Shown here: positions 1 through 8,088 of the stretch, piece by piece | How positions within the stretch are numbered: position 1 is the first letter of the stretch | Layout: each line of letters starts with the position of its first letter | Source: Odoribacteraceae bacterium | GTDB taxonomy: Bacteria > Bacteroidota > Bacteroidia > Bacteroidales > Marinifilaceae | Length of the DNA: 11,106 nt | Reading direction: 5' to 3' | NCBI GenBank assembly: GCA_031259905.1 | Contig: JAIRKS010000184.1 | Location: 1-11,106, forward strand | Translations under genes and position numbers: made by a program | Notes under the pieces: model-generated | Seen by the model: only the letters and a program-made list of their open reading frames with translations | The model's database searches: none | Told to the model about the DNA's origin: nothing

Positions 1-1400
1 CAGGAGCCGAATCCGGCGAGGGTGGTGGTGATGGTGGGTACTTTGAATGCGAGGCTTTCCAGCGGGGTGTATCCCCACGGCTCGTAGTAGGAGGGGAAGA
101 CGGTCAGGTCCATGCCAACGAGTAGGTCGTAGTAGGAGAGGTTGAAGATCCCGTCGTTCCCGCTGAGGTAGCAGGGGCAAAAGATCACCTTCACGCGGTC
201 GTTTGCCCCGTTTAACAGGGCTTGTTCCGCGAGACGCGCGAGTACCGGGTCGTTCGCCGGGTCAGTTAACTCGTGTGTAAGGTAGGGGGAGGAGAGGGGA
301 ACGGACTGGAATGGCTTGTTCAGGTTGTGCTGCAGCCCGGGCGCGACGCCGCGGTATCCTGCCGGGACGAGTATGAAGGCGACGATTTCCCGCGCGATGT
401 CGTTTCCCCTGTTCAGCCGTCCCACGGCCTCGATGAACAGGTCGATGCCTTTGTTTTTAAATTCGTACCGACCGCTTGTCCCGACGAGTAGGGCATCGTC
501 CGGGATGACGGTGGTGGAGACGGCCCGCGCTACCTCGAGCAGTTTCGCTCTTCCCCGCGCGCGTAATGCCGGGTACTTCTTTCCTTGCGGGATCATGCTA
601 TTCTCGAATCCGTTCGGGGTGACCATGTCCACGGGTTTCCCGAGGAATCTTTCGCACTCGACGGCGGTGATCTCGCTCACGGTGGTGAAACAATCGGCGT
701 GTTCGGCGGCCTTGCTTTCGAGCGATTGTTTTGCTTCTACCTGGAAACGGAGCGCGATTTCTGCCGGGTTATATCGCGGCATGGCATCGTACAGGGGGAG
801 ACCGTTCCCGGCGATGGATCGACCGAGGACGGTGGCGTGCGTGGTGAAAAGTGTGGCGACGCGCGGGGTGGCTTGCTTGAGGTAGAGCAACCCGCTACCG
901 GTCATCCATTCGTGGAAGTGCGCGATGACGTTGCGATGGGTGGAGAGGTTGTGGCGGATGAAGTGCTCGATGACTTTTCCCGCGGCGTAGCCGAAAAGTA
1001 CCGGCTCGTTGTAGTCCCATTGTCCCTTGAGGGAATCCAGGTGGAATTTTTCCCAGAACGAGGAGAGGATCGTGTCCTTTTGCGTGAAGAACGGGGTGAA
1101 GTCGACCAGTATCACGACGGGATCGCCGGGGATGTTCCATCGTCCGACCCTGGCCCGTAAGCCGTCCCGCGACAGTTTCGCTCTCCAGGATTTGAAGAGG
1201 TGTTGGTCCTCGGAGAATTCCGGGTTTGGCTCGTTGGAACGCCACACGTCCGGCCCGATCAACACGTAGTTGTCTTTAAAAATTTTTCCGATGCTAAGTG
1301 CTTTCGTGGATACCACCGTGTGGATTCCACCTACCTTGTTACATACCTCCCAGCTTACCTCGAACAGGTAAGCCGGGTTCTTTAGATTTGTTTTATTCAT
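1..1400 (-). CDS. GT3-family glycogen synthase, C-terminus cut by the window edge
   Basis: The reading frame starts at ATG 1398-1400 and stays open to the left edge, giving 466 codons without a stop. It would transfer glucose from a nucleotide sugar, most likely UDP-glucose, to the non-reducing end of an alpha-1,4-glucan in the cytoplasm. Near the N-terminus it reads YLFEVSWEVCNKVGG (residues 11-25), the donor-loop motif typical of GT3 synthases. Residues 161-165 are HFHEW, followed by a THATVLGR segment. Near the window edge YYEPWGYTPLES contains the E-x7-E pair E440/E448 of retaining GT-B enzymes. These motifs match animal and fungal GT3 synthases rather than the ADP-glucose-dependent GT5 GlgA type. 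It is the last visible gene of the operon, 27 bp after the GH57 stop. The missing C-terminus and anything downstream cannot be assessed. The family call is firm; the UDP preference is inferred from the family. Confidence 0.93.
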   Translation of the reverse strand, partial: MNKTNLKNPAYLFEVSWEVCNKVGGIHTVVSTKALSIGKIFKDNYVLIGPDVWRSNEPNPEFSEDQHLFKSWRAKLSRDGLRARVGRWNIPGDPVVILVDFTPFFTQKDTILSSFWEKFHLDSLKGQWDYNEPVLFGYAAGKVIEHFIRHNLSTHRNVIAHFHEWMTGSGLLYLKQATPRVATLFTTHATVLGRSIAGNGLPLYDAMPRYNPAEIALRFQVEAKQSLESKAAEHADCFTTVSEITAVECERFLGKPVDMVTPNGFENSMIPQGKKYPALRARGRAKLLEVARAVSTTVIPDDALLVGTSGRYEFKNKGIDLFIEAVGRLNRGNDIAREIVAFILVPAGYRGVAPGLQHNLNKPFQSVPLSSPYLTHELTDPANDPVLARLAEQALLNGANDRVKVIFCPCYLSGNDGIFNLSYYDLLVGMDLTVFPSYYEPWGYTPLESLAFKVPTITTTLAGFGS

Positions 1401-1427
1401 TTTCTATGTTAAAGTTTCAGATCTTGT

Positions 1428-2615
1428 TCATATTCTATTCACCCGGATGAGGAAATCGCTCAGCACGTTCATGTAGTTGATGAACGCCTCGTACGGGGAA
1501 TCGTACGGGGAACGGTGAGTGAAAAAGTCCCCGTCGGAGAATAACTTCGTGGACATGTAGTAAAAATGGTTGCTGGCCTGCAGGCGGAGGTAAGTCTCGT
1601 TCACTCCGGGATCGTCGAGCGCTTGCACGCGGGGTTGTACCCGGTATAATTCCTCGAAAGCCGTCGATTGTAACTCGTTTCCCAGCCAGCTCGTGACGTC
1701 CCTTTCCTCGTCCGTCCACGAGATGGGATAAGGCACGTGCAGGGGGGCCACCGCTTGGTGTTTTTCCACTGTTTCCCGCGGGGTGAGGCATTCGAAATCC
1801 GTCGTGTCGAGGATGCGCCCGGGAAGATGGCGCATGAAGTCGAAGATACCCGTTCCTGCCGGTTGATCCTCCCCGAAGGTTTCGTAATTCATGAATAGAT
1901 TGATCACCTCGTGTCCCGTCGCCTCGCCTTGCAGCCATTGCACGTACTTGTCCGCCGTCAGGGGGTACTCGTTCCACTTCCTGTTCGAGAAGTTGACGGT
2001 GATGTCATCGCTCAGGCGGGAGTCTTTCAATAATAATTTCAGGCCCGGACGCGTGGCGCTCTCGTACACGAAATTCGGGCTTTTCCACCCGAGAACGTGT
2101 TTTGCACCATCCGTCAACATTGTCTTGTAACCCATGTTGAAGACTCGTTCTCCGATCTCGTCCGAGTAGATTAGCGAGGAATTCCTGAAAGTCACCGGGC
2201 GCTGCCCGAATAACGTCTCGATCTTCCCGGCGTGTCGCCTGACCTGGCTCTCGAACTCTCCCGTCGGGGAGAGCGAGGAAAGCGAGTGGGCGTAGGTCTC
2301 GGCCAGGAACTCGACGTTACCGGTGGCGGCCAGTTTCTTGAAACTCTCGATCACTTCCGGGGCGTGCAGCTCGAATTGCTCCAGCGCTAGGCCGGATATA
2401 GAGTAGCTTATCTTGAAGCGATCACCGTGCCGGCAGATTAACTCCAGCATCAGGTAGTTCGCCGGCAAGTAACATTGTTCAGCCAGGCGACGAATCATGG
2501 AGCGGTTCATGTACTCGTCGAAATAATCATTCCGTTTCCCGATGTCAAAAAAATGATACCTTCTCAGTAACACGGGCTGGTGTAACTGGAAATAGAAACA
2601 AATCGTCTTTTTCAT
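1428..2615 (-). CDS. GH57 alpha-amylase-like protein, predicted catalytically inactive
   Basis: This is a 395-residue GH57-fold protein without a signal peptide, so it should be cytoplasmic. The GH57 landmark FQLHQP lies at residues 9-14, and NVEFLAETYAHSLSSL corresponds to conserved region 2. Where active GH57 enzymes carry the nucleophile glutamate, this protein reads FRNSSLIYSDEIG, with Ser147 at the aligned position. Where the proton-donor aspartate is expected it reads LFMNYETFGEDQ, with Asn243. Both codons were read directly from the DNA (TCG and AAT). As I recall, GH57 'alpha-amylase-like' homologues missing one or both catalytic residues are known in Bacteroidetes, so the serine is probably a group feature rather than a sequencing error. 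The reading frame is intact and sits between the GT4 gene (42 bp upstream) and the GT3 synthase (27 bp downstream), which suggests a kept function such as glucan binding or partnership with the GT4 enzyme. Databases would probably call it alpha-amylase; I would not infer hydrolysis. Confidence 0.9.
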   Translation of the reverse strand: MKKTICFYFQLHQPVLLRRYHFFDIGKRNDYFDEYMNRSMIRRLAEQCYLPANYLMLELICRHGDRFKISYSISGLALEQFELHAPEVIESFKKLAATGNVEFLAETYAHSLSSLSPTGEFESQVRRHAGKIETLFGQRPVTFRNSSLIYSDEIGERVFNMGYKTMLTDGAKHVLGWKSPNFVYESATRPGLKLLLKDSRLSDDITVNFSNRKWNEYPLTADKYVQWLQGEATGHEVINLFMNYETFGEDQPAGTGIFDFMRHLPGRILDTTDFECLTPRETVEKHQAVAPLHVPYPISWTDEERDVTSWLGNELQSTAFEELYRVQPRVQALDDPGVNETYLRLQASNHFYYMSTKLFSDGDFFTHRSPYDSPYEAFINYMNVLSDFLIRVNRI

Positions 2616-2657
2616 ACAGTTGCCTTATTTGTCATTTTAGTATGTATCTTGAATACT

Positions 2658-3947
2658 TCACGCGCCGGTGATCTCCTCGTAGAGGCATTTGATCTTCCAC
2701 GCCGCGTTTTCCCATTTCAGGCGGTCTACTTCCTCCAGTCCTTCCCTCCCGGCCACGCGGGAGAGTGCCGGGTAGGCCAGCAGGCCGTAGATGGCGTCGG
2801 CCATAGCATCGATATCCCAGAAGTCTACCTTGATGGAGTGTACCAGCACCTCGGACACGCCCGACTGCTTCGAGATGATCGTGGGGACGCCCGATCGCAT
2901 TGCTTCCAACGGGGAGATACCGAAAGGTTCGGAGACTGACGGCATCACGTAGACGTCGCTCTGGGCAAACATCCGTTGCACGTCGTCGCCGTACAGGAAG
3001 CCGGTGAAGTGGAAGCGCGTCGCGATCTTCAGCTGGGCCACCCGGCGGATGGCCCGGTTCAGCATGTCCCCGCTGCCGGCCATCACGAAGCGCACGTCCG
3101 GGTAGTATTTCAACACCTTGTTTGCTGCCTCGATGAAGTACTCCGGGCCTTTCTGGTAGGTGACGCGTCCCAGGAAGGTGACGACTTTCTCCGGCACTCC
3201 CCGCTCTACCTTCATCTCCTTGTACGATTGGAAATCGACGGCGTTGTGCACGGTGACTACCTTCTCCGGGGCAATCCCGTAGTGCTTGATCACGATATTC
3301 CGCGTGAGGTTGCTCACCGCTATCACCCGGTCGGCGGCGTGCATTCCCTGTCGTTCGATGTCGTACACCTGCTGGTTGATGTTCTCCCCGCTCCGGTCGA
3401 ACTCGGTGGCGTGCACGTGCACTACCAGCGGTTTCCCCGACACACGCTTGGCCACGATGCCGGCCGTGTAAGTAAGCCAATCGTGCGCGTGGATGATGTC
3501 AAACTCTTGTCGCGCCGCGATTGTCCCGGCTACCAGGGCATACCGTGCTACCTCTTCCATCAGGTTTATCCCGTATCTTCCCGAGAACGGGTACTTGCCC
3601 CGTAACGTGACGCGTTCTCTCGCGTCTCCCGTTTTGATCGCCCCGGAGTCTTCTTTCTCGAAAAGTTCCGGGTCGAGATAAGGCACCAGGTTCGAGCCGA
3701 TCTCGATAAACCGGACGAACTCCCAGTAATCCTCCCCGTGGTCGAACCCTTCCATCATCTCCACGTCGCTCGCGTTAATAATCTTCACGGCGCTTTGGTC
3801 CTCGTCTCCCCCGGCCTTCGGCATCACGAAGAGGATATCCACCCCGTGCTTTGCCAGACCTTTCGTCAACCCGTAACTCGCCGTTCCCAGTCCTCCAGAG
3901 ATGTGGGGGGGAAATTCCCAGCCGAACATCAAAACTTTTGTCTTCAT
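2658..3947 (-). CDS. GT4-family glycosyltransferase (glycogen/alpha-glucan operon)
   Basis: The product is 429 residues long, a cytoplasmic GT-B retaining glycosyltransferase. The start chosen is ATG 3945-3947, giving MKTKVLMFGWEFPPHISGG. The frame can be extended seven codons to a TTG, but the extra residues are not family-like. The N-terminal glycine loop reads HISGGLGTASYGLTKGLA, DIIHAHDWLT covers residues 150-159 with H153, and SEPFGISPLEA supplies the E-x7-E pair E340/E348 that binds the nucleotide sugar. In family terms it elongates a sugar chain from a nucleotide-sugar donor; placement between the debranching enzyme and the GH57 gene points to an alpha-glucan acceptor. A debranching enzyme-GT4-GH57 trio is, from memory, a recurring arrangement in Bacteroides. 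The mycobacterial GH57-GT4 pair Rv3031/Rv3032 of methylglucose lipopolysaccharide synthesis is a loose parallel. The exact donor and acceptor cannot be read from sequence. Confidence 0.9.
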   Translation of the reverse strand: MKTKVLMFGWEFPPHISGGLGTASYGLTKGLAKHGVDILFVMPKAGGDEDQSAVKIINASDVEMMEGFDHGEDYWEFVRFIEIGSNLVPYLDPELFEKEDSGAIKTGDARERVTLRGKYPFSGRYGINLMEEVARYALVAGTIAARQEFDIIHAHDWLTYTAGIVAKRVSGKPLVVHVHATEFDRSGENINQQVYDIERQGMHAADRVIAVSNLTRNIVIKHYGIAPEKVVTVHNAVDFQSYKEMKVERGVPEKVVTFLGRVTYQKGPEYFIEAANKVLKYYPDVRFVMAGSGDMLNRAIRRVAQLKIATRFHFTGFLYGDDVQRMFAQSDVYVMPSVSEPFGISPLEAMRSGVPTIISKQSGVSEVLVHSIKVDFWDIDAMADAIYGLLAYPALSRVAGREGLEEVDRLKWENAAWKIKCLYEEITGA

Positions 3948-3989
3948 ACATTTACATTTTAAAAACAAATATTCCCCCTTACCTAATCA

Positions 3990-5930
3990 TTACTCCAAAC
4001 TCTCGTATGCCTTGATCAAGGCCATCGAGCGCAATACCTCGCCCACGCTCCACGCTTGCGAGATGCACCCGTTGGGGCGTTGAGGCGGGTTACCGTCGTA
4101 CACCTCGGCGATGGAACAGATCCCGTGCAACGAGATGTCCTCCTCGAAGCCGGACAGTAGCTCCCTGGCCACCGGCAGGAACTGTTTCCCCCGCAGCTTC
4201 AGGTTGGCCTCGATGTACGCGCCGGTCAGCCACGGCCACACGGTGCCCTGGTGATAAGCGGAATCTCTCTCCTCCTGGTTGCCCTCGTACGATCCCTTGT
4301 AATCCGGGTTCTTGGGCGACAACGTGCGCAATCCCCGCGACGACAATAATTCCCGCCGGATCACGTCGAGTACCCCGTGTTTCATCTCGTCGGTCAGCGG
4401 CGAGTAGTCGAGCGAGCAGGCGAACACCTGGTTCGGGCGCACCCGGACATCCTGGCCTGCCTCCTCCACGCGATCCGCGAGATACCCTCCTTTCTCGTAC
4501 CAGAACAGCGAGCGGAAGCTTTCCCCGATCTTTCCGGGCATCTCCTTCCACTCCTCCACGAAGCGCGTGTCTCCCGCTTTCTCGGCCAGCTCCAGGGCGT
4601 AGCACGCGGCGTTATACCACAAGGCGTTTATCTCCACGGCGTATCCATCGCGCGGGGTCACGGGTTTCCCGTCGACGATCGCGTCCATCCACGTTAGCGC
4701 TTGCCCGTGTAGGCCCGTCCACGCGAGGCCGTTCCCCGTCACGTGTATGCCGGGGTTCTTTCCGTCGCGGTACGCCGTCAGGATCTCTTTCATCTTCTCC
4801 CCGTAGCGTTCCCAGACCTCTTCTTTCCCGGCGACGTTGCCGTACTGTTGTAGCGTCCAGAAAAACCACAGGGGGGCGTCCGCCGAGTTGTACGCTGCCC
4901 GCGGGGGCTTCCCGACGTTGGGGAAAAGTCCGTCGCGCAGTTGCCGTGCCATCGTGTCCAGCACCTCCCGGCAGCTTTTCGCGTCGCCGTTCGCGAATAG
5001 CGTGACGCCCGGCAGGGCGATGAACGTGTCGCGTCCCCAGCGGCCAAACCACGGGTAGCCGGCGACGATGCCCGTGTCCTCCCCGTCGCGGACGATGAAC
5101 TGCGATGCCGAGTACTTCAGGCAATTCTCGAAGTTGTCCCTCGCACCTCGTTCCCCGGTGGCTTTCTCGAAGTCGTTTGCCAGCTCGCCGGGCTTCTCCT
5201 CGGCGGTCGATGCCGAGAAGATCACGCTTTCTCCCCGTCGTAGCGGTACCTCGAAGTAGCCGGGGACGAAGAGGTCTTCCTGGAACTCGTAGCCGCGGAG
5301 GCGTTCCTCGGTGTATTCGATGTTGTAATACCAGTCGGACGCGGGCACGAACGCGTGCTCGTCGCTCAGCTGCATGTACAGCGACGGGAACGCGGCGTAG
5401 AGTCGCGAGCGTATCCCGCGTGTCACCTCCTCGACCCTCGTGTCGGCCATCGGGTTGGCCTTGCACAGGTCGTGTATTCCCCTGTACGCGAGGAACGGTT
5501 TCAGTCGCAGCCTTGTTTCCGAGTGGGCGTCGATCAACGTGTAGCGGATCATCACCCGTTCCTCGTTGTGCACCATCACCATCTCTTTTTTCAGCGTCAC
5601 GCCGCCGACGCGGTACACCAGCGAGAATACCGGCTCGTAGTTGAAGTCGACGATGTACTTGTGCCCGCGCGGGTAATACGTTCCCGGGTACTTGTGTATG
5701 CCGAGGTTGAAGGACTTCTCGTGCTGCACGACGGTTTCGCTCAACGACGACAGGAGGACGCGGTTCTCTTCCTCCACGGGCAGCACCAGCAGGCCGTGGT
5801 ACTTGCGCGTGTTACAGCACACGATCGTCGTCGAGCAGTATCCTCCTGCCCGGTTGGTTAGCAACACCTCGCGTTTGAGCGCGTACTCGAGGTTGACTAA
5901 TTCTTCTTTATTAAACTTTAAGCATCCCAT
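3990..5930 (-). CDS. glycogen debranching enzyme (GH133-type amylo-alpha-1,6-glucosidase)
   Basis: The product is 646 residues, a usual length for the bacterial glycogen debranching family. It would remove alpha-1,6-linked glucose stubs from glycogen in the cytoplasm. ATG 5928-5930 (MGCLKFNKEE) is preferred over an in-frame TTG seven codons earlier. The N-terminal beta-rich domain (about residues 10-230) contains TNRAGGYCSTT and NTRKYHGLLV, typical of the GDE_N region. The C-terminal alpha/alpha-toroid domain (about 270-640) contains GYPWFGRWGRDTFIALPG with D301, and YHQGTVWPWLTG starting near residue 559, the two stretches that frame the active site in this family. It starts 24 bp after the glgB stop, so the two are almost certainly co-transcribed and probably translationally linked. 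Pairing debranching with branching activity in one transcript fits dynamic glycogen turnover. The family assignment is secure; transferase activity, seen in the larger eukaryotic enzyme, is not expected. Confidence 0.93.
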   Translation of the reverse strand: MGCLKFNKEELVNLEYALKREVLLTNRAGGYCSTTIVCCNTRKYHGLLVLPVEEENRVLLSSLSETVVQHEKSFNLGIHKYPGTYYPRGHKYIVDFNYEPVFSLVYRVGGVTLKKEMVMVHNEERVMIRYTLIDAHSETRLRLKPFLAYRGIHDLCKANPMADTRVEEVTRGIRSRLYAAFPSLYMQLSDEHAFVPASDWYYNIEYTEERLRGYEFQEDLFVPGYFEVPLRRGESVIFSASTAEEKPGELANDFEKATGERGARDNFENCLKYSASQFIVRDGEDTGIVAGYPWFGRWGRDTFIALPGVTLFANGDAKSCREVLDTMARQLRDGLFPNVGKPPRAAYNSADAPLWFFWTLQQYGNVAGKEEVWERYGEKMKEILTAYRDGKNPGIHVTGNGLAWTGLHGQALTWMDAIVDGKPVTPRDGYAVEINALWYNAACYALELAEKAGDTRFVEEWKEMPGKIGESFRSLFWYEKGGYLADRVEEAGQDVRVRPNQVFACSLDYSPLTDEMKHGVLDVIRRELLSSRGLRTLSPKNPDYKGSYEGNQEERDSAYHQGTVWPWLTGAYIEANLKLRGKQFLPVARELLSGFEEDISLHGICSIAEVYDGNPPQRPNGCISQAWSVGEVLRSMALIKAYESLE

Positions 5931-5954
5931 AATTATGATTAATAGATTCAACTT

Positions 5955-7928
5955 TCAACATCGTTCCAGTACCATTCCCGACCGCGCCGGCAGGTAGAGG
6001 CTCAGGCGTGGGGGGACGTGTCGCGTGAAGTGCTTCACGGACTCGTCCACGCGTCCGAAGCCGCCGAATTCCACGCGATCCGTGTTCAGCGTCACGGTGT
6101 ATTTTCCCGCGGGGGCCTCGAACTCGTACCCGGCGAGCGAGCGCGTCGGGTTGAAGTTAAAGACGAACAGCAGTTCGCCGCGCGTGAACGCGAGGACTTG
6201 CTGCTCGTTGTCCCGCGTCAGTACTTCCGCCCGGTGGTCGAACAGCCGGTAGCGCGTGGCGACGCGGATCATTTCCCGGTCGAACGCGTTCATGAAGCGG
6301 AAGCGGGTGTGGTCGTCGTCCACGAGGCTCCACAGTCGCCGGGCGTGGTCGTAGCTCCACCCGTTGCCTTCCCGCGGGAAGTCGATCCATCCCGGGTGTC
6401 CCCACTCGTTTCCCATGAACGTCAGGTATCCGTTGCCGGCCGTGCCGATCGTCAGCAGGCGGATCATCTCGTGCAGGGCGATTCCCCGGTCGATCACGAG
6501 GCTGGTCGAGGAGACGCTCATGTGCTCGTATACTTCCTTGTCCACGAGGCGGTGGAAGATCGTCTTGTCGCCGACCATAGCCTGGTCGTGGCTTTCGGCG
6601 TAGCTGATCGTCCGTTCCTCGACGCGTCCGCGCGTGAGTTCGTGGAACATGTCGCCGACGTGCCATTCCTCGTCGCGTTTCTCCTCGATCAGGCGTATCC
6701 AGTAGTCGGGCACGCCCATGCTCATGCGGTAATCGAAGCCGAAGCCTCCGCCCGCCACGGGGAAGGCCATGCCGGGCATGCCGCTCATCTCCTCGGCTAT
6801 CGTGATGGCGTTCGGGTTGACCTCGCGGATCACCTCGTTGGCGAGCTTGAGGTAGGTGATCGCGTCCTCGTCCTGCTGTCCGTCGAAATAGAGGTCGTAC
6901 GCGGTGAAGTCGCGATGTATGCCGTGGTCGGTGTATATCATGCTCGTGATCCCGTCGAAGCGGAAGCCGTCGAGGTGGAACTCTTCGAGCCAGTACTTGC
7001 AGTTGGACAGCAGGAAGTGCGTCACGCGCGTTTTCCCGTAGTCGAAGCAGCGGGAGCGCCACAGGGGGTGTCTCCCGCGTTCTCCGGCGTGAAAGAATTG
7101 TGTTTCCGTCCCGTCGAATTTCCCGAGGCCTTCCGCCTCGTTGCTCACGGCGTGGGAGTGGACGAGGTCCATCACGACGCGGAGGCCCATCCCGTGGGCG
7201 GTGTCCACGAGCTGTTGCAGCTCGGCGGGCGTGCCGAAGCGCGAGCTGACGGCGAAGAAGTTCGATACCTGGTAGCCGAACGAGCCGTAGTAGGGGTGTT
7301 CTTGTATTCCCATCAACTGGATGGTGTTGTATCCCAGGTCGACCACGCGGGGGAGCACGAAGAGGCGGAATTCCGTGAAGGTCGACACGCGGCGGTGTTC
7401 CGTCGACATGCCGACGTGTGCCTCGTAGACGAGCGGGGCGTCACTGGTGGCCGGCGCCGCGTGCTTGAAGCGGTAGGGGCGGGGGGGCATCCACGCTTGC
7501 GCGGAGAATTGCTTGGTGTACTCGTCCTGGACGGCCCGGCGCGCGTGGGTGGGCAGCCGTTCGCCCTGCCCGCCGTCCCATTTCACGAGGAGGCGGTAGA
7601 GCGTGCCGTGCTCGATGGCGTCTTCGGGCAGGTGTATTTCCCATTCCTCGTCGCCGGCGCGCGAGAGGGCGTAGGCGGGGTCCTCGCGCCAGTCGCTGAA
7701 GGGGCCGACGAGGTAGATGGCCGTGGCCGCCGGCGCCCACTCGCGGAAAATCCAGCCGTGCTCGTCACGGTGCAACCCGAAGTGGAGATGAGAGTTGCAT
7801 TGATCCGACACGCGCGGCGAGCCTCCCGCGAGGGCGGCCCGGGCGCGCGTGAACCGGTCGTGCCTTCGCTCGATTACCGGGGCGAAAGGCGTCAACATTT
7901 TATCCAGTGTCAACAGTTCGAGAGTCAT
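5955..7928 (-). CDS. glgB: 1,4-alpha-glucan branching enzyme, GH13 eukaryote-like type
   Basis: The 657-residue product cleaves an alpha-1,4-glucan chain and re-attaches the segment through an alpha-1,6 bond, making glycogen branches. A CBM48-like N-terminal domain is marked by WIFREWAPAATAIYLVGPF (roughly residues 59-77). The GH13 barrel follows with all four conserved regions: DLVHSH starting at D254, DGFRFDG with nucleophile D325, AEEMSG with acid/base E379, and ESHDQA with D448. A C-terminal all-beta domain closes the protein. All three catalytic acids are present. The sequence style (YGSFGYQVSNFFAVSSRFG, DGITSMIY) resembles the GH13_8 group of eukaryotic branching enzymes more than the E. 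coli GlgB type. It is the first gene of the operon, started by ATG 7926-7928 behind an AT-rich leader without a Shine-Dalgarno, and faces the divergent WbqC gene across 162 bp. The complementary strand is open for 656 codons, which I judge to be a shadow. Confidence 0.95.
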   Translation of the reverse strand: MTLELLTLDKMLTPFAPVIERRHDRFTRARAALAGGSPRVSDQCNSHLHFGLHRDEHGWIFREWAPAATAIYLVGPFSDWREDPAYALSRAGDEEWEIHLPEDAIEHGTLYRLLVKWDGGQGERLPTHARRAVQDEYTKQFSAQAWMPPRPYRFKHAAPATSDAPLVYEAHVGMSTEHRRVSTFTEFRLFVLPRVVDLGYNTIQLMGIQEHPYYGSFGYQVSNFFAVSSRFGTPAELQQLVDTAHGMGLRVVMDLVHSHAVSNEAEGLGKFDGTETQFFHAGERGRHPLWRSRCFDYGKTRVTHFLLSNCKYWLEEFHLDGFRFDGITSMIYTDHGIHRDFTAYDLYFDGQQDEDAITYLKLANEVIREVNPNAITIAEEMSGMPGMAFPVAGGGFGFDYRMSMGVPDYWIRLIEEKRDEEWHVGDMFHELTRGRVEERTISYAESHDQAMVGDKTIFHRLVDKEVYEHMSVSSTSLVIDRGIALHEMIRLLTIGTAGNGYLTFMGNEWGHPGWIDFPREGNGWSYDHARRLWSLVDDDHTRFRFMNAFDREMIRVATRYRLFDHRAEVLTRDNEQQVLAFTRGELLFVFNFNPTRSLAGYEFEAPAGKYTVTLNTDRVEFGGFGRVDESVKHFTRHVPPRLSLYLPARSGMVLERC

Positions 7929-7965
7929 ATTTTCCGTGTCGTTAATATTCTTCTGAATTTCCCGC

Positions 7966-7996
7966 CGAAGTTACGCGAAAGATCGTGATGAACAAG
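7966..7996 (-). promoter_or_regulatory. candidate promoter for the glycogen operon
   Basis: On the minus strand TAACTTCG (7973-7966) resembles the Bacteroides -7 element TAnnTTTG with one mismatch. A CTTGT (7996-7992) lies about 20 bp upstream where the -33 TTTG element is expected. The start site would then fall about 35 bp before the glgB ATG. The match is imperfect and rests on inspection only. Confidence 0.3.
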
Positions 7997-8029
7997 CGTC
8001 GGGCGGCTAATTTTCTGTTATCTTTCGCG
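7974..8029. repeat. 10-bp perfect inverted repeat in the divergent promoter region
   Basis: CGCGAAAGAT at 7974-7983 is exactly reverse-complementary to ATCTTTCGCG at 8020-8029, with 36 bp between the arms. The left arm abuts the candidate -7 element of the glycogen operon, and the right arm overlaps the 14-bp palindrome. The placement suggests paired binding sites for a dimeric regulator or one site per divergent promoter. No regulator gene is visible in the window. Confidence 0.55.
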
Positions 8030-8039
8030 ACGCGTCGCG
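8026..8039. repeat. 14-bp perfect palindrome
   Basis: CGCGACGCGTCGCG is its own reverse complement. It lies 51 bp upstream of the WbqC start and shares its first four bases with the right arm of the 10-bp inverted repeat. It could be an operator. The GC-rich, CG-rich base composition makes such palindromes less surprising than elsewhere, so function is uncertain. Confidence 0.45.
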
Positions 8040-8080
8040 CGTTCCCGCCGGGGATGGTTACCTTCGCGCCGCGAACCAGT

Positions 8081-8088
8081 AGGAAAGG
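8081..8088 (+). promoter_or_regulatory. Shine-Dalgarno-like ribosome binding site of the WbqC gene
   Basis: AGGAAAGG sits just ahead of the ATG at 8091, with its AGGA core ending 6 bp from the start codon. The other genes in the window have AT-rich leaders with no such purine run. It supports ATG 8091 as the true start. Confidence 0.5.

Noticed and set aside
3948..3968. N-terminal extension of the GT4 protein by seven codons to a TTG
   Set aside because: The added residues are not family-like, and ATG 3945-3947 gives the normal N-terminus directly before the glycine-rich loop.
5931..5951. N-terminal extension of the debranching enzyme to a TTG seven codons upstream
   Set aside because: The residues added are a short hydrophobic run next to the glgB stop. 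ATG 5928-5930 gives the expected length and an AT-rich leader typical of the group.
6018..7988. A 656-codon open frame on the plus strand, antisense to the whole glgB gene
   Set aside because: Its product is rich in Val, Ala, Arg, Glu and His with no domain motif, while the minus strand carries every GH13 catalytic motif. Strong GC bias at third codon positions commonly leaves the antisense frame free of stops.
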